Shown: one piece after another, positions 31,081 through 39,884 of the stretch
How positions within the stretch are numbered: the first letter of the stretch is position 1
How the letters are laid out: the number at the start of each line of letters is the position of its first letter
Source of the DNA: Mucilaginibacter gotjawali
GTDB lineage: Bacteria > Bacteroidota > Bacteroidia > Sphingobacteriales > Sphingobacteriaceae
Assembly (NCBI RefSeq): GCF_002355435.1
Contig: NZ_AP017313.1
Span: 4,712,001 to 4,776,000, forward strand
Direction: 5' to 3'
Length of the DNA: 64,000 nt
Translations under genes and position numbers: made by a program
The notes under the pieces: model-generated
What the model saw: only the letters and a program-made list of their open reading frames with translations
Database searches by the model: none
Told to the model about the DNA's origin: nothing

Positions 31081-32325
31081 ATGCAAACCCAAGAGAAATT
31101 AGGAGCGAAGTGTTTAGTAGGGGACGGAGCACACGCAAGCATCAAAAGGGTTGATATTGGTATACCATATTTGTCTTCAAAAAACTTTAAACAAGCTGGA
31201 ATAGATTTATCCTCAGTTAGTTTTATTTCAAATAACGATTATGAAAAGCACTTTAAGGTTTCGTCAAAAGCATTAACAAGGCCACAACCTAACGATTTGA
31301 TCTTTAGTATAATTGGTTCAATTGGCGCTCCTTATTTAATTTCGGAAAATGATAAATTTGGAATATCAAGCAGTGTGGCAATTATTAGGCCGAAGGAAGA
31401 GGTAGACCCGAAGTTTTTATTTTACTATTTAAAAACAGATGCTGTACAAAACTATGTAGAAGCCATAAAGAGTGGTTCAGCCCAAGGGTTTTTAAGCCTG
31501 GAAATGATTCGTTCAATTCCACTTCAATATCCGCGTAAATCTGCCCAAGAAAAAATTGCTTCATTATTAGGCACCTATGATGAATTAATGGAAGTTAACG
31601 ATCAACGTATCACAGTTCTAGAGGAAACTGCCCGTGAACTTTATAAAGAGTGGTTTGTGAGGATGCGTTTTCCGGGATATAAGATGGCTAAATTTGAAAA
31701 GGGAATACCGAAGGGGTGGGAGATGAAAAAAATCGTCAATGCCTTTGAAGTCATTGGTGGTGGGACTCCATCTACGGAAAAAGACGAATACTGGGGCGGC
31801 AATATAAATTGGTTCACTCCAACAGATATTACCGGATCTGATGGAATATTTTTAAACGAAGCTAAAAATTGCGTCTCTGAAAGAGGTTTGAAAGAAAGCT
31901 CCGCAAAATTGTTCCCGGCTTATTCCATTATGATGACAAGCAGGGCTACTATAGGCGCTGTCGGGATCAATTCATCCATTGGCTGCACAAATCAAGGGTT
32001 TATTACTTGCATTCCAAATGATGAGTTACCCTACATCTTTCTATATTTTTGGATACTTTTTAATAAAGAAACTTTTGAAATGATGGCCAGTGGATCAACG
32101 TTTCTTGAAATCACAAAGGGAACATTTAAAAAGGTCAATATCCTTGTGCCTGAAAAAGAGATTGTGAAACAATATCATAATTTGGCTGAACCAATATTCA
32201 AACAAATAGAAAACTTGCAACAACAAAATACTCAACTCCGTCAAATCCGCGACCGCTTGCTACCTCGTTTAATCAGCGGCAAACTAAAAGTAAAAACCGA
32301 AAGAGAGGAATTAGTATGCCCATAG
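31081..32325 (+). CDS. hsdS: Type I restriction-modification specificity subunit HsdS
   Basis: 415 residues from ATG 31081, one base after the hsdM stop. Two target-recognition domains, each followed by a conserved helical spacer: TRD1 (about 1-150) then QEKIASLLGTYDELMEVNDQRI...ELYKEWFVRMRFPGY, and TRD2 (about 215-375) then QQNTQLRQIRDRLLPRLISGKL. It determines the bipartite recognition sequence. Codon use looks more AT-rich than in the flanking hsdM and hsdR, as is common for exchanged TRDs. Its last 10 nt overlap the next gene. Confidence 0.94.
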   Translation: MQTQEKLGAKCLVGDGAHASIKRVDIGIPYLSSKNFKQAGIDLSSVSFISNNDYEKHFKVSSKALTRPQPNDLIFSIIGSIGAPYLISENDKFGISSSVAIIRPKEEVDPKFLFYYLKTDAVQNYVEAIKSGSAQGFLSLEMIRSIPLQYPRKSAQEKIASLLGTYDELMEVNDQRITVLEETARELYKEWFVRMRFPGYKMAKFEKGIPKGWEMKKIVNAFEVIGGGTPSTEKDEYWGGNINWFTPTDITGSDGIFLNEAKNCVSERGLKESSAKLFPAYSIMMTSRATIGAVGINSSIGCTNQGFITCIPNDELPYIFLYFWILFNKETFEMMASGSTFLEITKGTFKKVNILVPEKEIVKQYHNLAEPIFKQIENLQQQNTQLRQIRDRLLPRLISGKLKVKTEREELVCP

Positions 32326-32867
32326 TTTTACATAAATTCAGGGATCACCAGGTTAATCCAAAAGCAGAGATCTTAATACTCGGTACATTTAACCCTGATA
32401 TTCCGGCCGGGCCTGATTTTTTTTATGGCAGGCCCAGGAACTTTTTATGGTATTTATTGCCACAATGCTGGGGATTAGATTCGCTTAAAGAGGCTGCTCT
32501 TCTCAATAAGCAGGAGTTTATGGTAGCCCATAAAATAGACTTTGCCGATATCATCCATTCGTTGGACATTCCCGTAGGAGAAGAGAATAATGTTGATGAT
32601 GATTTTATTGACGGCCACATAGAAACATGGAAGGAAATAAATGATTTGATTGATACCCTCCCAAATTTAAAGGCGATTTATTTTACCAGAAAAACATTTA
32701 ACGGGATCCCCAATATGCGGGCAAGGATAAATTTAATAGCCGGTTACTGCAATCAAAAAAATATTCGATTTTGCAAGCTGGAAACCCCGGCCCGGTTTCA
32801 CAGCCCGGAGAAACAACAACAATGGATAGATACAATTATTTTACAGCATACATGTTTAAGACCTTAA
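32316..32867 (+). CDS. Uracil-DNA-glycosylase-superfamily-like protein embedded in the hsd operon
   Basis: 183 residues, starting inside hsdS (10-nt overlap) and ending 38 bp before hsdR, so it belongs to the operon. ILILGTFNPD and FFYGRPRNFLWYLLP correspond in position and pattern to the GSxPS...FYYGHPRNxFW motifs of UDG-superfamily hypoxanthine/mismatch glycosylases, and KLETPARFHS near the C-terminus could supply the second motif, where family 1 and 4 enzymes have HPS. Such enzymes excise damaged or modified bases. A role in attacking modified phage DNA, or in repair around restriction breaks, is inference. No methyltransferase or nuclease motif is present. Confidence 0.7.
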   Translation: MPIVLHKFRDHQVNPKAEILILGTFNPDIPAGPDFFYGRPRNFLWYLLPQCWGLDSLKEAALLNKQEFMVAHKIDFADIIHSLDIPVGEENNVDDDFIDGHIETWKEINDLIDTLPNLKAIYFTRKTFNGIPNMRARINLIAGYCNQKNIRFCKLETPARFHSPEKQQQWIDTIILQHTCLRP

Positions 32868-32905
32868 ATTAGCTTTTCCATCACCATAAAACCGAACCGA
32901 TAGCC

Positions 32906-35900
32906 ATGGCCCGAACCTTTATAGCCAATTTCATTTCTGAAGATCAAATTGAACAGGCTATACTGGGCATTTTTACCGGTCGTTTGGGCTATCGCCATTT
33001 AAATTGTTTGCTGGCGGACTTAACGGGCCGTTCAATGGAAACCGAAGTGGTAATCGAACCGCTGTTAAGGAAAAAGCTAATTCATCTTAACCCCGCCGCG
33101 CCGGAGGCAGCGATAGACTTTGCCGTTGACCAACTCACCAAAACCAGGTTAGATCAAACCGACTTCCAGGCAAATAAGGAACTGTACTTTTTAATGCGCG
33201 ACGGTGTTACAACCACCATAAAAAACACCCGGGACCGCGACGAACCGGTCACCATTAAAGTAATTGACCTGGTTGACGAATCGCAAAACGATTACCTGGT
33301 AGTGTCGCAATTATGGCTGCAGGGTTCCTATATCCGCCGCCGGCCCGACCTGATTGTTTTTGTAAACGGCCTGCCATTAATTTTTATCGAACTGAAAAAT
33401 AGCACGATAGCGCTTCGCAACGCTTATGATGATAACCTCACCAATTACCGGAAGGACATTCCATTGCTGTTTCATTATAACGCGCTCTGCATTTTAAGCA
33501 ATGGCCTCGAAACCAAAGTCGGCAGCTTTAATTCGGGCTATAATCATTTTTTAAACTGGTTAAGAGTTGAAAACGAAGACGAAGTACCGGATAAAGAACG
33601 GATAAAAGATTTCGCGGTAAGTTTGGATTATGCCATTTTGGGCCTTTGCGAAAAAGCCCGCCTGCTGGATTATTTCGAAAATTTCCTGCTTTATTATAAC
33701 GATGTAAAAAAGATAGCGGCCAAAAATCACCAGTTTTTAGGCGTTAATAATGCCGCCCGAAATTTTGGCGCTCGCCTAAAGCATGACAAGGAAAATACCG
33801 ATACCGGCAATAAAGGAAAATTGGGTGTTTTTTGGCATACCCAGGGCAGCGGCAAAAGTTACAGCATGATATTTTTTGCGCGAAAGGTATTCCGCAAATT
33901 CACCGGTAATTATACTTTTTTAATTGTTACCGACCGCGACGATCTTGACGGGCAGATCTACAAAAACTTTGTCGGCGCCGGGGCTGTTTCAAAAACCGAA
34001 AAATGCCGCCCGCAAAACAGCGAGGAATTGCGGGAACTGCTGCAAACCAACCGCCGGTATATTTTTACGCTCATTCACAAATTCCGGTTTCCGAAAGGCA
34101 AAGCCTACCCCGTATTAAGTACCCGGAACGATATTATCGTAATTGTTGATGAAGCTCATCGTACCCAGTATAAAGACCTGGCCGAAAACATGCGTACCGG
34201 TTTGCCAAATGCGCAGTATATGGCATTTACCGGCACACCCTTGTTAGGAAGCAAAAAGCTTACTAATGACTGGTTCGGCGAAAATGTATCCGAATATAAT
34301 TTTAAACAGAGTATTGAGGATGGGGCAACGGTGCCATTATTTTATCATAAACGCGTACCTGAAGTATTGCTGCAAAACGACGACCTGGACGATGACCTGG
34401 CAGAAATAGTTAGCGACGAAAACTTGTCAGATGCTGACCAGCAACGACTGGAGAACGAGTTTGGCCAGGAAATGGCCATTTTAAAGAGCGATGACCGGCT
34501 GGAAACCATTGCTAAAGACATTGTATTTCATTTTCCGCGTCGCGGCTATTTGGGTAAAGGAATGGTGATCACATTCGATAAGTTTACCGCTGTTAAAATG
34601 TACGACAAAGTAAAACGGCTTTGGGATGAAGAAAAACGGGCTATCCAATCCCAAATAAACTCTTCTATCACACAAAAGGAAAAAGAAGCCTTGCGGAAAA
34701 CTTTGGAATGGATGCGCAAGGCGGATATGGCGGTTATTATAAGCGAAGAGGCGGGGGAAGAAGAAAAGTTTGAAAAAAATGGCTTAGATATCCGTATACA
34801 TCGCAAACGAATGCTGACAGCGGATGATAACGGGAAGGACCTTGAGGATAAATTTAAAGAACCAACTGATCCGCTGCAATTGGTTTTTGTATGCAGCATG
34901 TGGCTAACCGGGTTTGATGCAGAAACAGTGTCGACACTGTATATTGATAAGCCAATGAAAGACCATACCCTGATGCAAACTATTGCAAGGGCCAACCGCG
35001 TAACAGATTTTGAAATAAACGGCAAACCCAAAAAGAACGGTTTGATTGTTGATTATTATAATGTTTTCAAAAACCTCCGGGAAGCTTTTGCTTCCTATGG
35101 CGGCGGTAAAATAGGTGGTGGCGAGCGGCCGGATGAAGATGCACCGGTAAAGGAAAAAGACCAGTTATATGTTTTGTTGCAGGATGCCATCGATCAATGC
35201 GATCAGTATTGTAAAAATATCGACATCAATTTAAAAACCATTACAGAATCGGAAATAATCTTCGGTAAGCTGGGCATGTTTGATCAGTTTGCCGATATCA
35301 TTCTGGCAAACGACGATCAGAAAAAACAATTCATTGTTTACGATAACACTATTGATGCGCTTTACCAGGCTTGCCTGCCGGAAATTCTTGGGAGAAGAAA
35401 AGACTTCCCTTTGGTTGCGGTAATCAGCTATCTGCGGCAGATTATTGACGGCAAAAACCAACGGAATGACCTTGATAGCGCAAAACGAAGAATTAGCCAA
35501 CTGCTGGATGAAAGTATTGTGGCAAGTGATGAGTTTAAAAATTCAAAAGATACCATTTCGGAGCCGAGCTACAATATTAAAGCCTGGCGGCAAATAGACC
35601 TTAGCAAACTTGACGTAGATAAACTTAAAGAAGAATTTAAAGAAGCGCCTTATAAGCATATTGAGATTGCCGACCTGCGGGCCTTTATATCAAATAAACT
35701 GGAACAAATGATGTCCAAAAACATCACCCGCACCAGCTTTGCGCAAAAACTTCAGCAGATCATTGACCGTTATAATTCCGGCGGGTCAATAACAGAAGAC
35801 TACTTTAACGACCTGGTTGATTTTGTAGGCCAGCTAAAAGCAGAAGAATTGAGAGCTGCAAGAGAAGGCCTGTCAGAAAAGGAATTGGAAATTTTTGACC

Positions 35901-36178
35901 TTTTGAAAAAGGAAAATTTAACCAAAGAGGAAGATCAAAAAGTAAAACTTGCTGCCAAAAGCCTGTTACATCGCCTATACGAAGAAAAACCTACTGTATT
36001 ATTACAGGATTGGCATAAAGACTTACAGTCGCAACTAAAGGTAAAATTGGTAATACAAGATATATTAGACAAAAACCTGCCCGAAACCTATGACAAAAAC
36101 GTGTACGATACCAAATGCAATATTGTATTCAATCACCTATTTGTGCAAGCGGCAAACGGCGGAAGAGCGGTAGCGTAA
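32906..36178 (+). CDS. hsdR: Type I restriction-modification endonuclease subunit HsdR
   Basis: 1090 residues. N-terminal PD-(D/E)xK nuclease: RRPDLIVFVNGLPLIFIELKNS supplies Asp (about 146) and ExK (about 160). Then a superfamily-2 translocase with Walker A QGSGKSYSM (about 312), DEAH box IVDEAHRTQ (about 415), motif III MAFTGTPLLG, and the motif VI area QTIARANRV. The C-terminal helical domain (about 750-1090) joins the HsdM/HsdS complex. Intact and full length, so the locus looks functional. It follows the glycosylase-like gene by 38 bp. Confidence 0.95.
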   Translation: MARTFIANFISEDQIEQAILGIFTGRLGYRHLNCLLADLTGRSMETEVVIEPLLRKKLIHLNPAAPEAAIDFAVDQLTKTRLDQTDFQANKELYFLMRDGVTTTIKNTRDRDEPVTIKVIDLVDESQNDYLVVSQLWLQGSYIRRRPDLIVFVNGLPLIFIELKNSTIALRNAYDDNLTNYRKDIPLLFHYNALCILSNGLETKVGSFNSGYNHFLNWLRVENEDEVPDKERIKDFAVSLDYAILGLCEKARLLDYFENFLLYYNDVKKIAAKNHQFLGVNNAARNFGARLKHDKENTDTGNKGKLGVFWHTQGSGKSYSMIFFARKVFRKFTGNYTFLIVTDRDDLDGQIYKNFVGAGAVSKTEKCRPQNSEELRELLQTNRRYIFTLIHKFRFPKGKAYPVLSTRNDIIVIVDEAHRTQYKDLAENMRTGLPNAQYMAFTGTPLLGSKKLTNDWFGENVSEYNFKQSIEDGATVPLFYHKRVPEVLLQNDDLDDDLAEIVSDENLSDADQQRLENEFGQEMAILKSDDRLETIAKDIVFHFPRRGYLGKGMVITFDKFTAVKMYDKVKRLWDEEKRAIQSQINSSITQKEKEALRKTLEWMRKADMAVIISEEAGEEEKFEKNGLDIRIHRKRMLTADDNGKDLEDKFKEPTDPLQLVFVCSMWLTGFDAETVSTLYIDKPMKDHTLMQTIARANRVTDFEINGKPKKNGLIVDYYNVFKNLREAFASYGGGKIGGGERPDEDAPVKEKDQLYVLLQDAIDQCDQYCKNIDINLKTITESEIIFGKLGMFDQFADIILANDDQKKQFIVYDNTIDALYQACLPEILGRRKDFPLVAVISYLRQIIDGKNQRNDLDSAKRRISQLLDESIVASDEFKNSKDTISEPSYNIKAWRQIDLSKLDVDKLKEEFKEAPYKHIEIADLRAFISNKLEQMMSKNITRTSFAQKLQQIIDRYNSGGSITEDYFNDLVDFVGQLKAEELRAAREGLSEKELEIFDLLKKENLTKEEDQKVKLAAKSLLHRLYEEKPTVLLQDWHKDLQSQLKVKLVIQDILDKNLPETYDKNVYDTKCNIVFNHLFVQAANGGRAVA

Positions 36179-36611
36179 TATGCAATCTCACTATCGCCCC
36201 TCCGCGAGTTTAGCGGAGCGTAACTCGTGGTTTGCATTACCGCGGTTTTCAACTGCACCTTGCTTTCCGGTTAGCGAAGGGCGGCGTATACAATTATAAC
36301 TAAGTTTGGCCCTGACGGCGTTTAGGAGCGGTTGAAAACCGCAGCCATGCAGTACCACGGGTTAGAAACCCGCGGCAGCGGGAAGGATGAACAATATGGA
36401 AAAGACGTTGTCATTTCGATCCGCCTGTAGGGGTTCAAAATTTTGAACCCCGACCGTTTATGTGCAGGTGTTTTCGATATTTATTACGGTACCAATTGAT
36501 GGATATTTTCCATTTTTTGCCCCTGTAACCATGCACCGCAGGGGTTTAGGTAGGGGTTCAAAATTTTGAACCCCTACATTTTGAACCCCTACGACAATGT
36601 GCAGGTGTTTT
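36179..36611. other. Intergenic region between hsdR and the RAYT gene: palindromes and REP copies
   Basis: No gene. Contents: CCGCGAGTTTAGCGG-type hairpin (36192-36207), GCGGTTTTCAAC (36242-36253) paired with GTTGAAAACCGC (36331-36342), CGGGTT-AG-AAACCCG (36359-36373), and two REP-like copies with core GGTTCAAAATTTTGAACC at 36427-36452 and 36550-36592, the second with an extra half. Confidence 0.65.
36427..36592. repeat. REP-like palindromes downstream of the RAYT gene
   Basis: Core GGTTCAAAATTTTGAACC bounded by TAGG and CCTA, at 36427-36452 and 36550-36577, with an additional half copy to 36592. The same element lies inside and upstream of the transposase gene. Confidence 0.85.
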
Positions 36612-37322
36612 TTACCCACGGTAGAATTTATCATTTTCCCATGCATTGGGGTTGTTGATGATATATTCCGAAATCCGCCAATACGATTGTTCGGACCTGA
36701 TGATATGTTCGTGGTAATTGCGCTGCCAAACATGGTAGGGTTGAAAATTTAGAACCGATACCATGTTGTTGCGGAAATATTTTGTTACACCAATTTTATA
36801 CCCCTTAACAATTGACCCGATTGAACGGGGTATTATATGTTGAAATTGATTTTGCGGCGGTAATGGTGACGGCGTTGGTGACGGCGTTGGTGGTAGGGGT
36901 TCAAAATTTTGCGGTAGGGGTTCAAAATTTTGCGGTAGGGGTTCAAAATTTTGCGGTAGGGGTTCAAAATTTTGAACCCCTACGGGTGGTTCCCCTACGG
37001 TTTGTATCCCCGCAATTCCATCGCCCGCCGCCGTGCCGCCTAATTCAATAATTCCGTGCACATGGTTAGGCATCACAACATGTTCATGCAAAACAGCATC
37101 GGGAAAATGTTCGGGAATTTTCAACCAGCATTCGTTGGCTATTTTACCGGCATCGTTCAATATCATTTTCCTGTCAATAATTTCGCCAAACAAACATTCA
37201 CGATGATAGGTGCAAATGGTGATAAAATACAATCCGTTCTGCGAATAATCATACCCTTTTAGCCTGATTGATCTGCGGTGATGAATTGCCGGGTTGTATT
37301 TTGTTTTTTTGTCCATATTCAT
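36612..37322 (-). CDS. REP-associated tyrosine transposase (RAYT, TnpA_REP/Y1 HUH family)
   Basis: 236 residues. Y1 transposase core: RRSIRLKGYDYSQNGLYFITICTYHRECLFG, HUH motif in HVVMPNHVHGIIEL (about 83-96), and the catalytic-helix region SEQSYWRISEYIINNPNAW near the C-terminus. Between them lies an insert of about 55 residues containing four QNFEPLP units and a Pro/Thr/Ser stretch; QNFEPLP is the translation of the REP-like palindrome that also surrounds the gene. RAYTs are domesticated single-copy relatives of IS200 transposases that act on REP palindromes. Catalytic motifs look intact, so activity is possible. Confidence 0.88.
   Translation of the reverse strand: MNMDKKTKYNPAIHHRRSIRLKGYDYSQNGLYFITICTYHRECLFGEIIDRKMILNDAGKIANECWLKIPEHFPDAVLHEHVVMPNHVHGIIELGGTAAGDGIAGIQTVGEPPVGVQNFEPLPQNFEPLPQNFEPLPQNFEPLPPTPSPTPSPLPPQNQFQHIIPRSIGSIVKGYKIGVTKYFRNNMVSVLNFQPYHVWQRNYHEHIIRSEQSYWRISEYIINNPNAWENDKFYRG
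36893..36983. repeat. 21-bp tandem REP half-copies inside the RAYT reading frame
   Basis: Four direct 21-bp units (TAGGGGTTCAAAATTTTGCGG minus one base of phase variation) end in one full palindrome at 36958-36983. Because 21 is a multiple of three, the frame stays open and encodes QNFEPLP units. Confidence 0.9.
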
Positions 37323-37339
37323 TGTGCAGGTTTAGATGT

Positions 37340-37466
37340 GTAGGGGTTCAAAATTTATTCCCGATTATTAAATATTATCCATAGGGGTTCAAAATTTTGA
37401 ACCCTTACCAATCCGTAGGGTTAATATATGTATCCGTGGTAAGGGTTAAAATTTTGAACCCCTACC
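37340..37466. repeat. REP-like palindromes upstream of the RAYT gene
   Basis: A half copy at 37340-37357, a full copy at 37382-37408 (one arm CCCTTACC) and a copy with a one-base deletion at 37439-37465. They lie within 145 bp of the RAYT start. Confidence 0.8.
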
Positions 37467-37882
37467 CCATGCAAACCGTAAATTTACAATTCAAATTAAT
37501 TGGAAAATAAATAAAAATAAAATCAATATTGTCCAGTCCTGAAATACGAAACAATTGATAACCAGTAGATTACAGCGATATTGTCAAAAAAGCAAATTCG
37601 ATATGGTTTGATTATCAATCACTTAGCCAAGTTCGGTAATTTGTTAAAAGATGAAAAATGCTGATAATGAGCGTGTTTCATAGCGTTCCGCAGTGTTCCG
37701 CGCGCGAAAAAATGGAACGCTGGAACGGGGGGGAAGACCATAGTCGATGATCGATGGACCATGGCAAAAGGGGGGGGAGGGGGAAGTCGATGGTCAATGG
37801 ACCATAGTCCATGGCAAAAAGGGAGGAAGGTACTATGCACACTCCTACTCCTACCATGAACCATGGACTATGGTCCATCGAC
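37467..37882. other. Intergenic region with CCATGG-word chain
   Basis: No supported gene. From 37735 to 37882 the DNA is a chain of ATGGACCATGG / ATAGTCCATGGC / AACCATGGACTATGG words interrupted by G-runs (GGGGGGGAGGGGG). The left part includes the exact seven-base word GCGTTCC repeated around 37683-37725. Open frames here are compositional artefacts. Confidence 0.5.
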
Positions 37883-38421
37883 TTAAAACACATTCTTCCA
37901 CATCATGCTTTCCACCGGGCGGGTGCTGGGTTTGTTGTATTTGGCGTTCAGCTTGGTATTATAAAACGTTTCGATCTCGCCCTCAACCACAAAGTAAATG
38001 AGCTGGCCGATGGGCATGCCGGTATACACCTTTACGGGCTGGGTGCAGCTGATCTCGAGCGTCCAGGTGTTGCAGAAGCCAACGTCGCCCTTGCCTGCGG
38101 TGGCATGGATATCGATGCCCAGCCTCCCGGTGCTTGATTTACCTTCAAGGAAGGGCACATGCAGGTGGGTTTCGGTATACTCCTGGGTTACGCCCAGGTA
38201 CAGGGTATTGGGCTGCAGGACAAAGCCATCTTTAGGGATCTCAAAAGGGACTACCTCGTTGTGGAGCTTGGCGTCCAGCACACGGTCGCGGTAGGTAGCA
38301 AGGTGTTTGCCGAGGTGTACGTCGTAGGAGTTTGTGCCCAAACATTCGCGCCTGAAAGGCTCTATAATAATGGATCCCTGCTCCATTTCTTCTAAAATGC
38401 GCTTGTCTGATAGTATCATGG
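37883..38421 (-). CDS. dcd: dCTP deaminase
   Basis: 178 residues from ATG 38421 (MILSDKRILEEM); upstream in-frame Met codons would add an unrelated extension. The enzyme deaminates dCTP to dUTP for thymidylate synthesis. Family signatures: EPFRRECLGTNSYDVHLG near the N-terminus, FLEGKSSTGRLGIDIHATAG, and catalytic Glu in WTLEISC. C-terminus IGQLIYFVVEG is typical. It probably stands alone downstream of the Gfo/Idh gene. Confidence 0.93.
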
Positions 38422-38519
38422 GGTCAGCGGTTGAAGCGGCTAAATTAGAACTTATTAGCACGCACAGCAAGGGCATGTTTTTCACAAAAGTTTTTGGAAA
38501 TTGTGGAAAGAAAAAGGGG

Positions 38520-38560
38520 TGAAGATTTACGAATTACGGTTTACGATTTACGAATGTTGG
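38520..38560. repeat. TTTACGAATTACGG word repeats
   Basis: GATTTACGAATTACGG and TTTACGATTTACGAATG, related to the TTCGTAAATCGTAATTCG chain at 9218-9252. Confidence 0.5.
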
Positions 38561-38572
38561 AAGAAGAAAAAA

Positions 38573-38653
38573 GGGTGTCATGCCGAGCTCAGTCGAAGCA
38601 TGTGGACAATGGCCTTTACGCGCGCCCTTCGACAGGCTCAGGGTGACACCCCC
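38573..38653. repeat. Long inverted repeat (GGGTGTCA...TCGAAG type)
   Basis: Arms GGGTGTCATGCCGAGC...GTCGAAG (38573-38599) and CTTCGACAGGCTCAGGGTGACACCC (38628-38652) pair over most of their length with a loop of about 28 nt. It ends 16 bp from the stop of the convergently read Gfo/Idh gene. Repeats of this type are widespread in Bacteroidota intergenic DNA. Confidence 0.75.
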
Positions 38654-38668
38654 TTGTTATTGGTTTAC

Positions 38669-39856
38669 CTACTCCACATCCAGGGCCACTACTTCGCCGG
38701 TAACTTTATGTTTAAGGATCAGTTTGCGGTCGCCGTTGGGGAGGATCTCTTTTTTGATGAGGTAATGTTCGTCATCATAGGAAATGAAGTTGGAGCCGTA
38801 ATCGTCGGTTTGGTCGCCGCGCCAGCCTTCAATTTGCACGGGTTCCCATTTGCCGGTTTTGGCCGACAGGTAGCAGGCGTCGATAATGGCGTTAACGATG
38901 TAGCCGTCGTAAAAGGTTTCCAGGGGTTCGGTTTTGTTTTCGATGGCGTTAAACATATCGGTAAACATATTGGTATAACCCAGCTCGTGTACCTCATCCC
39001 CCACCGGGAACAGCCAACCGCTGCTGCTTTCGGCTTTTTCGGCCACATAACCGCCCTTGCCGGTGCTAAACATCTCGAAGCCGGTACGCAAAAAGTTATT
39101 GAGCCAGATGGTGCCTTCGGTACCCATCACTTCGTCGCGCAGGTCCATCCCCCCGCGGAAACACCAGCTCACCTCGAACTGCCCGATGGCGCCGTTGGCG
39201 TATTTTACCAGGCCAATGGCGCCGTCTTCGGCCTTGATGGGGTGCACCTGGGTAGCGGCCCAGCACATTACCTCCACCGGCCGTATATTTTTGCCAATAA
39301 AACCACGGCTGATCTCGATGCAATGGCAACCCAGGTCGACCATGCAGCCGCCGCCTGATTGTTCGTGATCCCAAAACCAGTCGCTATGCGGGCCGGGGTG
39401 CGCCTCGCGTGATTTTGCCCAAAGCACCTTGCCAATGTTACCGTCCTGCACCGCCTTTAGCGATTTCAGGAATTTGGGGGTGTAGCAGAGGTCCTCCAGG
39501 TAACCGCCCATGATGCCGGCTTCTTCTACCATATCCAGCATTCGTTTGGCTTCGGCGGCATTGCGGCCGAGGGGTTTGGTGCATAAAACGTGCCTTTTTG
39601 CCCTGGCGCAGGCGGCCACGGCGGCTTCGTGCAGGTTATTGGGCAGCGAGATCACCACGGCATCCACATCCGGCCGGCTAACCACGGTATCCATATCGTC
39701 CGAATAAAAACCAAGGTGGTAATCATCCGCGAACTTTTTAGCTTTATCAATATTCCTTGAGTAAACGCTGATGAGCGAATCTTTTGCGCGCTGCGCCTGC
39801 AGCGAGTCTGCATAAAAACGGGCGATGAACCCGGAGCCTAACATTGCTATGTTCAT
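38669..39856 (-). CDS. Gfo/Idh/MocA family oxidoreductase
   Basis: 395 residues. N-terminal Rossmann fold with MLGSGFIARFYADSL and DAVVISLPNNLHEAAVAACARAKRHVLCTKPLG, where Lys of C-T-K-P replaces the usual E-K-P lysine context. The C-terminal alpha/beta domain carries EAHPGPHSDWFWD and a candidate catalytic DLGCHCIEI. Members oxidise or reduce sugars, inositols or related polyols with NAD(P). The gene follows a PhyH-family dioxygenase on the same strand with a 112-bp gap filled by GACTTAAGACT words. No signal peptide; substrate unknown. Confidence 0.88.
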   Translation of the reverse strand: MNIAMLGSGFIARFYADSLQAQRAKDSLISVYSRNIDKAKKFADDYHLGFYSDDMDTVVSRPDVDAVVISLPNNLHEAAVAACARAKRHVLCTKPLGRNAAEAKRMLDMVEEAGIMGGYLEDLCYTPKFLKSLKAVQDGNIGKVLWAKSREAHPGPHSDWFWDHEQSGGGCMVDLGCHCIEISRGFIGKNIRPVEVMCWAATQVHPIKAEDGAIGLVKYANGAIGQFEVSWCFRGGMDLRDEVMGTEGTIWLNNFLRTGFEMFSTGKGGYVAEKAESSSGWLFPVGDEVHELGYTNMFTDMFNAIENKTEPLETFYDGYIVNAIIDACYLSAKTGKWEPVQIEGWRGDQTDDYGSNFISYDDEHYLIKKEILPNGDRKLILKHKVTGEVVALDVE

Positions 39857-39884
39857 TATTCTTTAATTTTTAAATTGTGATAGT

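Noticed and set aside
36179..36420. Possible tRNA or attachment site after hsdR
   Set aside because: The palindromes do not fold as a cloverleaf and no flanking direct repeat or integrase was found.
36893..36983. Tandem 21-bp units resembling a CRISPR array
   Set aside because: No spacers; the units are contiguous REP-element halves in the RAYT frame.
37619..37893. Overlapping small frames (70-84 codons) near the CCATGG chain
   Set aside because: Composed of repeated words and G-runs, Pro/Phe-rich and without start signals.
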